From positions 558,001 through 622,000 of the forward strand of contig NZ_PGFA01000004.1 in assembly GCF_002797555.1 (NCBI RefSeq): 64,000 nt of DNA, written 5' to 3'. The notes beneath the pieces were generated by a model. The model was given only the letters and a program-made list of their open reading frames with translations. It made no database searches and had not been told where the DNA came from. Positions 59,401-64,000 of the stretch are shown piece after piece (the first letter of the stretch is position 1; each line of letters starts with the position of its first letter). Both the position numbers and the translations under genes were made by a program. Source of the stretch: Hymenobacter chitinivorans DSM 11115. GTDB lineage: Bacteria > Bacteroidota > Bacteroidia > Cytophagales > Hymenobacteraceae.

Positions 59401-59559
59401 ATGAAACGTACTTTTCAGCCCTCGCAGCGCAAGCGCCGCAACAAGCACGGTTTCCGCTCACGTATGGAAACCGCTAATGGCCGCAGCGTGCTGGCCCGTC
59501 GTCGTGCCAAAGGCCGTAAGCGCCTGACCGTATCCGACGAAGGAAAACATAAGCGCTAA
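59401..59559 (+). CDS. rpmH: 50S ribosomal protein L34
   Basis: A 52-residue, very basic protein (MKRTFQPSQRKRRNKHGFRS ... KRLTVSDEGKHKR) that matches L34 over its full length; the family motif is KRTFQPS.RKR...HGFR.RM.T..GR.VL..RR.KGR. It is too short for many gene finders. L34 is part of the large ribosomal subunit. It is followed 19 nt later by rnpA, the usual neighbour, and they are probably cotranscribed from the promoter upstream. Confidence 0.98.
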   Translation: MKRTFQPSQRKRRNKHGFRSRMETANGRSVLARRRAKGRKRLTVSDEGKHKR

Positions 59560-59578
59560 GCCGCTGACGGCGCCTGCC

Positions 59579-60016
59579 GTGTCGCCTTCCTTGGCTCAGA
59601 CGCCGGGGGCGCGTTCATATTCGTTTCCGAAAGAAGAACACTTGTGCCGCAAAAAGCTCATTGAGGAGCTTTTCGGCCGGGGTTCTTCTTTTGGTTTATA
59701 CCCCCTGCGCATCGTGTGGCTGCCGGCCCCGGCGCCCACCTCGGCCCCGCCGCAGGTGCTGGTCAGTGTGTCCAAGCGCAGCTTCAAGCGCGCCGTCGAC
59801 CGCAACTACCTCAAGCGCCTGATGCGCGAGGCCTACCGGCTCAATAAGTACCGCCTCACCGAAGCCCCCGGCGGGCACCCGGTGGGCACGATGGCCATTA
59901 TCTACACCGGTAAGGAAAAAAAGCCTTTCGCGCTGGTAGAAAAAAAATTAATTTCAGGGCTAGAGCGTTTGTTAGCCGATGCAACCCCCACAGCCGTGGC
60001 CGAGTCAGTGTCGTAA
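59579..60016 (+). CDS. rnpA: Ribonuclease P protein component
   Basis: A 145-residue basic protein that helps the RNase P RNA process tRNA 5' ends. Motifs: SFPKEEHLCRKKLIEELFGR near the start, and the RNR-type signature VSVSKRSFKRAVDRNYLKRL followed by MREAYRLNK, where the usual RNR motif reads DRNYLKR. Start is a GTG at 59579; the upstream gene (rpmH) ends 20 nt before. It is the usual rpmH-rnpA order of Bacteroidota. Cytoplasmic. Confidence 0.94.
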   Translation: MSPSLAQTPGARSYSFPKEEHLCRKKLIEELFGRGSSFGLYPLRIVWLPAPAPTSAPPQVLVSVSKRSFKRAVDRNYLKRLMREAYRLNKYRLTEAPGGHPVGTMAIIYTGKEKKPFALVEKKLISGLERLLADATPTAVAESVS

Positions 60017-60044
60017 GCTACTTTTCTCGCTTCTAGTCGTTTAT

Positions 60045-61751
60045 ATGCGTAAAACTACCGTTGCTGGCCTGCTTCTCGGCGGGGCCGCATTGCTCGCCTC
60101 CTTTCGGACTGCTTCGGACAACGAGCGGTACTTCGAAATTGCCAAGAACCTGGACATTTTCGCCACCCTGTTCAAGGAGGTAAACACGTTTTACGTCGAC
60201 GAGGTGACGCCCGCCAAGCTGGTCAAAACCGGGATTGACGCCATGCTCAAGTCCCTGGACCCGTACACCAACTACATTCCCGAGGACGATATCGAGGATT
60301 TTCGCACCATGACCACCGGGCAGTACGGCGGCATCGGGGCCGTGGTGGTGAAGCGGGCCGGCAAGACCATCGTGCAGAGCGCCTACGAGGGCTACCCGGC
60401 CCAGAAAGCCGGTTTGCTGCCCGGCGACGAGATTCTGAGCATCAACGGCGTGAATGTGGAGAAGAAGAATAACTCCGACATCAGCAAGCTGCTCAAGGGC
60501 CAGGCCAACTCGACCGTGAAGCTCGAAGTGACGCGCTACGGCCAGGAAAAGCCGATGGAGCTCAACATCACCCGCGACAAAATCCAGGTCGATAATGTGC
60601 CTTACTACGGCATGCTGTCCGCGGACGTGGGCTATTTCCAGCTCAGCAGCTTCACCGTGGATGCCGGCAAGGAAGTGCGCCTGGCCGTGAGCAAGCTCAA
60701 GGAAATGGGCGCCAAGAAAATTGTGTTCGACATTCGGGATAATCCCGGCGGCCTGCTCAACGAGGCGGTGAATATTTCCAACGTCTTCGTCGACAAAGGC
60801 ACCGACGTGGTGAGCACCAAGGGCAAAGTCACGGAGTGGAATAAAACCTACAAGGCCCTCGACGCCCCGCTCGACACCCAGATTCCGGTGGTTATCATCA
60901 CCAGCAGCCGCTCGGCCTCGGCCTCCGAAATCGTGTCGGGCGTGCTGCAGGACTACGACCGGGCGGTGGTGGTCGGGGAGCGGACCTTCGGCAAGGGCTT
61001 GGTGCAGGCGACCCGGCCGTTGAGCTACAACTCCCAGCTCAAGGTGACGACGGCCAAGTACTACATTCCCAGTGGCCGCTGCATTCAGGAAATCGATTAC
61101 GCCCACCGCGCCGACGACGGCACGCTGGGCAAGTTTCCGGACTCGTTGCGCACGGCCTTTAAAACCCAGAGCGGCCGTATCGTGTACGACGGCGGCGGCG
61201 TGGCGCCCGATGTGGAAGTGCAGGAAAAGGAAATTGCCGACATCACCCGGGTGCTGCTGCAGAAAAACTACCTCTTCGACTTTGCCACCCGCTACCGGTC
61301 CGAGCACCCGACTATTGCTTCGGCCCGCGAGTTTCAGCTCTCCGACGCCGACTATCAGAAGTTCGTGCAGTACCTCAACGGCAAGGACATCAACTACAGC
61401 ACCGACGTGGAGAAAAGCCTGACCGATTTGACCAAGAAGGCTAAGGAGGAAAAGCACTACGACGACGTGAAGGCCGAGATTGAAGCCATCCGCAAGAAGG
61501 TGTCGACCAACAAGAGCAACGATTTGAACCGCTTTAAGCCCGAAATCCGGGAGCTGCTGGAGCAGGAAATCGTGTCGCGCTACTACTTCCAGAAAGGCAG
61601 CATCGAGGCCAGCTTCGACGACGACCCCAATATTCTGACGGCTATGCAGGTCATCAATGATGCTCCGCGCTACGCGGCCCTGCTCAAGCCCGGCACCCCA
61701 GAAGCCAAGACCCGGCCGGAGGCCAACCGCAAGACGGCGGGCGGGAAGTAA
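60045..61751 (+). CDS. S41-family C-terminal processing peptidase
   Basis: A 568-residue envelope protease of the CtpA/Prc class. It has an N-terminal signal or anchor (MRKTTVAGLLLGGAALLASF), a PDZ domain (about 80-180, with YGGIGAVVVKRAGKTI, PAQKAGLLPGDEILSINGV) and the S41 catalytic domain with VFDIRDNPGGLLNEA, the catalytic Ser in SSRSASASEIVSGVLQDYDR and Lys in ERTFGKGLVQATRPL. A charged C-terminal part (about 430-560) follows, including KKAKEEKHYDDVKAEIEAIR. It probably acts in the periplasm. The ATG at 60045 is used because an upstream in-frame start would overlap rnpA. Confidence 0.94.
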   Translation: MRKTTVAGLLLGGAALLASFRTASDNERYFEIAKNLDIFATLFKEVNTFYVDEVTPAKLVKTGIDAMLKSLDPYTNYIPEDDIEDFRTMTTGQYGGIGAVVVKRAGKTIVQSAYEGYPAQKAGLLPGDEILSINGVNVEKKNNSDISKLLKGQANSTVKLEVTRYGQEKPMELNITRDKIQVDNVPYYGMLSADVGYFQLSSFTVDAGKEVRLAVSKLKEMGAKKIVFDIRDNPGGLLNEAVNISNVFVDKGTDVVSTKGKVTEWNKTYKALDAPLDTQIPVVIITSSRSASASEIVSGVLQDYDRAVVVGERTFGKGLVQATRPLSYNSQLKVTTAKYYIPSGRCIQEIDYAHRADDGTLGKFPDSLRTAFKTQSGRIVYDGGGVAPDVEVQEKEIADITRVLLQKNYLFDFATRYRSEHPTIASAREFQLSDADYQKFVQYLNGKDINYSTDVEKSLTDLTKKAKEEKHYDDVKAEIEAIRKKVSTNKSNDLNRFKPEIRELLEQEIVSRYYFQKGSIEASFDDDPNILTAMQVINDAPRYAALLKPGTPEAKTRPEANRKTAGGK

Positions 61752-61774
61752 CAGCTAGTAGTTTGTAAAACACG

Positions 61775-61806
61775 AAAGCAGCCTCATCTTGGGGCTGCTT
61801 TTATTT
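61775..61806 (+). terminator. Terminator of the S41 peptidase gene
   Basis: AAAGCAGCC and GGCTGCTTTT with a 7-8-nt loop, 24 nt after the stop codon at 61751, followed by ATTTTTTG. Confidence 0.8.
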
Positions 61807-61817
61807 TTTGAGTCGAA

Positions 61818-62369
61818 ATGAATGATGTAGCGCTTCGCGCCAAACACTGGCAGGTATTTCTCTTCTTATTAATGCCGCATTTTGTCTCGTGGTATATAAC
61901 AGACCCGTTCACTGACCGAATACTGAGTTTGATCAGCATATTTTTCCTCATGACCTGGGTAGTGCTGCAGGTCAACGCCCTGAGCCAGTTGCGGGCTAAT
62001 CGGGCGGGATATAGCGTGAGCTGGTTTTTGACTAGTGTATTTGTGGTGTTAACTGCCTGGAGCTACAGTAGCATATCGGAAGATCCGGACTTCTATATTT
62101 CCAGTACTAAGTGGCATGGTGAGGGCCTGGGAGGCTGGCTGTTTTTCTTTACAGCCTTCGCCTTTCTGCATGCCCACTGGTTTCCCGGCTCCATGCTCAA
62201 AGCAACCGAAACCGGTAGTCGGCCCGACGTAAGCCAGGGCGTGAAGGAATTTTTGCTGTACTTCTTCTGGCCGGTTGGCGTGTGGTTTATTCAGCCGCGC
62301 CTAAACAAGATCTGGGAAGAGCATCGGTGGGCCCAGCAAGCACTGCAGCGCCTAGGCACCGACGAATAA
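61818..62369 (+). CDS. Four-helix membrane protein, unrecognised
   Basis: A 183-residue membrane protein with about four hydrophobic segments (about 10-28, 33-52, 68-86 and 105-122) and a last membrane-near segment around EFLLYFFWPVGVWFIQPRLN. The pattern FLLYFFWPVGVWFIQPRLNK is common in small YphA/DUF-type membrane proteins, but I do not recognise a family with known function. The first ATG at 61818 is used. A gene for a soluble protein starts 16 nt after its stop, so they may be cotranscribed. Confidence 0.65.
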   Translation: MNDVALRAKHWQVFLFLLMPHFVSWYITDPFTDRILSLISIFFLMTWVVLQVNALSQLRANRAGYSVSWFLTSVFVVLTAWSYSSISEDPDFYISSTKWHGEGLGGWLFFFTAFAFLHAHWFPGSMLKATETGSRPDVSQGVKEFLLYFFWPVGVWFIQPRLNKIWEEHRWAQQALQRLGTDE

Positions 62370-62385
62370 GTATTCGAACGGCACA

Positions 62386-62709
62386 ATGAATACTCACTTA
62401 GTTATTAATAGGCTGGGTACAGAGTACGGCATTGCGGTCCGGATGAAGCTGTTTGCTGCCGATGAGGTTAGTGGTTGGTCTTCCTGGTTTGCTGTTCCTG
62501 GTGAAAATTATGTTGAGTTATCAAGTACCGGCCCTTATCCTTTGCGGGAAGTGGAATGGGCGGAGTTAAATCCTTTTGTGGTCGAAATCAGAGGCCGTTT
62601 GATTATGCCACTTATGCTCAATCGGGAGCAGCAGGTATTGGAGATATTTGAAACCGAGAAAATTCGGTTCGAACGAATAGGGGTGGTATTTAGGGTATAC
62701 CTCACGTAG
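62386..62709 (+). CDS. Small hypothetical protein (107 aa)
   Basis: A 107-residue soluble protein beginning MNTHLVINRLGTEYGIAVRM, with a Trp-rich centre (ADEVSGWSSWFAVPGENYVE) and a C-terminal beta-type half ending RIGVVFRVYLT. There is no signal peptide or membrane segment. No family was recognised. It lies between a small membrane protein gene and tsaB, whose promoter-like element begins 22 nt downstream. Confidence 0.55.
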   Translation: MNTHLVINRLGTEYGIAVRMKLFAADEVSGWSSWFAVPGENYVELSSTGPYPLREVEWAELNPFVVEIRGRLIMPLMLNREQQVLEIFETEKIRFERIGVVFRVYLT

Positions 62710-62731
62710 AAGGGCAGCGGAAACGAAGTGT

Positions 62732-62739
62732 TACCTTTG
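62732..62739 (+). promoter_or_regulatory. TACCTTTG element directly before tsaB
   Basis: A perfect TAnnTTTG -7 element only 4 nt before the tsaB ATG. If it is real, the transcript would be leaderless or nearly so; no good -33 element was found. Confidence 0.35.
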
Positions 62740-62743
62740 TCCC

Positions 62744-63436
62744 ATGTCCACGCTCATTCTTTCCCTCGAAACCTCGTCTCCGGTTTGTTCCATAGCCCTG
62801 CACCGCGACGGGCAGCTGGTGGGGCAGTCGGAACTGCGGCTGGAAAAGTCGCACTCTTCGCACCTGAGTCTGCTGATTCAGCAGCTGCTGGACAACACCA
62901 ATACCACGCTGCAAGACTTGGCCGCCGTGGCCGTGTCGGATGGGCCTGGCTCGTACACGGGTTTGCGCATTGGCGGGGCTGCGGCTAAGGGCTTATGCTA
63001 CGCCCTGGATATTCCGCTCATTGCCGTTGGTACGCTGCCAGCCCTAGCCCAGCAGGTAGCTGATTACACGGCTCAGGCCGAAGATGTGCTGTTTTGCCCG
63101 ATGCTCGATGCTCGCCGGATGGAAGTATACAGCGCCCTCTACGCCCACGACGGCCGGGAAGTGCTGGCCCCGGCCCCGCTCATTCTGGATTCGGAGACGC
63201 TGGTCGAACAATTAGCCCACCACCGCTTGTTATTCTTCGGCAACGGCGCGGCGAAGTTTGCTCCGCTCGTAAATTCAACCAACGCGGGTTTTCTGGCGGG
63301 TATTGAGCCCTCAGCTATTGCCGTCGGCACCTTGGCCTACCAGGCTTACCAACGCCAGGATTTCCGGGACGTGGCTTACTACGAGCCGTTTTATCTGAAA
63401 GAAGTACACACCACCACTCCCAAGGTTAGAACTTAG
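62744..63436 (+). CDS. tsaB: tRNA threonylcarbamoyladenosine biosynthesis protein TsaB
   Basis: A 230-residue ASKHA-fold protein that joins TsaD, TsaC and TsaE to make the t6A modification of tRNAs reading ANN codons. Signs: ILSLETSSPVCSIALHRDGQ (phosphate-binding loop 1), AVAVSDGPGSYTGLRIGGAA (the GPGS(F/Y)TGLR motif diagnostic of TsaB), and VLFCPMLDARRMEVYSALYA. Length is standard. The start at ATG 62744 fits. TsaB is catalytically inactive and serves as a platform. The other t6A genes are not in the window. Confidence 0.95.
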   Translation: MSTLILSLETSSPVCSIALHRDGQLVGQSELRLEKSHSSHLSLLIQQLLDNTNTTLQDLAAVAVSDGPGSYTGLRIGGAAAKGLCYALDIPLIAVGTLPALAQQVADYTAQAEDVLFCPMLDARRMEVYSALYAHDGREVLAPAPLILDSETLVEQLAHHRLLFFGNGAAKFAPLVNSTNAGFLAGIEPSAIAVGTLAYQAYQRQDFRDVAYYEPFYLKEVHTTTPKVRT

Positions 63437-63525
63437 AGCTCAGAGCCTAGAAGCAGCCGGCTCCCTAAGTTGAAAAAACAGTCTAAGTTCTAAGCTCTCA
63501 CCTCTGAGCTCTCACATATATAAAC
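63437..63525. repeat. Short inverted-repeat-rich spacer
   Basis: GAACTTAGAGCTCAGAGCC near 63426-63450 is complemented by the region around CTAAGTTCTAAGCTCTCACC and CCTCTGAGCTCTCAC (63482-63515), so the gap can fold into an imperfect long hairpin. Probably another palindromic unit of the kind seen elsewhere in the window. Confidence 0.45.
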
Positions 63526-64000
63526 ATGGAAGATTTCGTCAACCGCGTGGCGCAAAGCGCCCTGACCACGCTCAACCTGGAGGAGTTTATTCACCCCGGG
63601 GAGCGGGTCGTGTATGACATCAAGGAAAATCTGTTTCACGGCCTGATACTGCGCGAAAAGGATTTCCGGGAGTTCATCAAAACTCACGACTGGAGCCAGT
63701 ACGACGGCAAGAATGTGGCCATCATCTGCTCGGCCGACGCCATTGTGCCCACCTGGGCCTATATGCTGCTGGCCTCCAAGCTCCAAAACCACGCCCACCG
63801 CTACGTGTTCGGCAACCTCGAAGCGCTGGAGCAGGAGCTCTTCCACGAAGCCATTGCCGCCCTCAACCCCGAAGACTTCCGCGACGCTAAGCTGGTTATC
63901 AAAGGCTGCGGCAATATTCCGGTGCCGACCTACGCCTATGTGGCCATCATGCAGAAGCTGCTGCCCGTGGCCTCCAGCATTATGTACGGGGAGCCGTGCA
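63526..64000 (+). CDS. DUF2480-family protein (5' part)
   Basis: The first 158 codons of a gene that leaves the right edge. It begins MEDFVNRVAQSALTTLNLEE and contains DIKENLFHGLILREKDFREF, GKNVAIICSADAIVPTWAYM and VIKGCGNIPVPTYAYVAIMQ, the pattern of Bacteroidota DUF2480 proteins, which are about 170 residues, so only the last few residues are missing. Function unknown; soluble, without signal peptide. The ATG at 63526 is well supported by the family start. Confidence 0.88.
   Translation, partial: MEDFVNRVAQSALTTLNLEEFIHPGERVVYDIKENLFHGLILREKDFREFIKTHDWSQYDGKNVAIICSADAIVPTWAYMLLASKLQNHAHRYVFGNLEALEQELFHEAIAALNPEDFRDAKLVIKGCGNIPVPTYAYVAIMQKLLPVASSIMYGEPC

Overview
The window looks like a chromosomal segment of a GC-rich Bacteroidota, most likely Hymenobacter or a close Cytophagales relative. 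The evidence is a TonB-dependent receptor with a carboxypeptidase-regulatory-like N-terminus, a type IX secretion C-terminal sorting domain, many outer-membrane beta-barrel genes, Bacteroidota-type promoters (TTG or TTTG about 19-23 nt before TAnnTTTG), almost no Shine-Dalgarno sequences, and repeated palindromic intergenic elements. The genus is inferred; no rRNA is present.

Layout. 1-9.6 kb: 3' end of uvrA, a DUF2251-type gene, a probable iron-uptake pair (PepSY membrane protein and TonB receptor), a TspO-like membrane protein, tpiA, an OmpA-type lipoprotein split by a frameshift in an A9 tract, and prmA. 9.6-18.2 kb: a 1758-residue secreted protein, plsY, and a repeat-rich accessory stretch (16.3-17.4 kb) with two related palindrome-ended elements, a nested palindrome, a small membrane-protein gene broken by one element, and a 21-bp repeat array whose orientation flips. 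18.2-22 kb: a sensor/regulator cluster (degenerate receiver, four-PAS histidine kinase, NarL-type regulator). 22-31 kb: M20 dipeptidase, five outer-membrane beta-barrel paralogs in tandem, a PagL-like lipid A deacylase and pyrD.

31.36-41.08 kb is a clear integrative island. It lies in the 3' end of tRNA-Lys(UUU), is bounded by 44-bp direct repeats (attL/attR), and carries a tyrosine recombinase and an SF2 helicase-like protein. Its cargo is a strongly AT-rich, translationally coupled three-gene operon: a PD-(D/E)XK-like nuclease/effector, a small middle component, and a Rad50-like DUF3732 ABC ATPase with a CxxC hook. This matches the architecture of ABC-three-component (ABC-3C) conflict systems. 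A PIN-domain nuclease with a UvrD-C/Tudor-like tail follows. It is the most interesting system in the window and probably acts in anti-phage or anti-plasmid defence. That role is inferred from family and context.

41-64 kb returns to core chromosome: YifB/ComM ATPase, gmhA, an MsbA-like ABC exporter, a Wzi/RemB-like envelope protein, a GNAT-like protein and upp, a T9SS-exported protein, a DEAD-box helicase, tRNA-His(GUG), a PfkB kinase, two paralogous lipoproteins, an M61 peptidase, rpmH-rnpA, an S41 processing protease, tsaB and the start of a DUF2480 gene. Protein starts were chosen by signal peptides, family alignment from memory and ATG position, because ribosome binding sites are uninformative here. 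No CRISPR array, rRNA or complete insertion sequence was seen.
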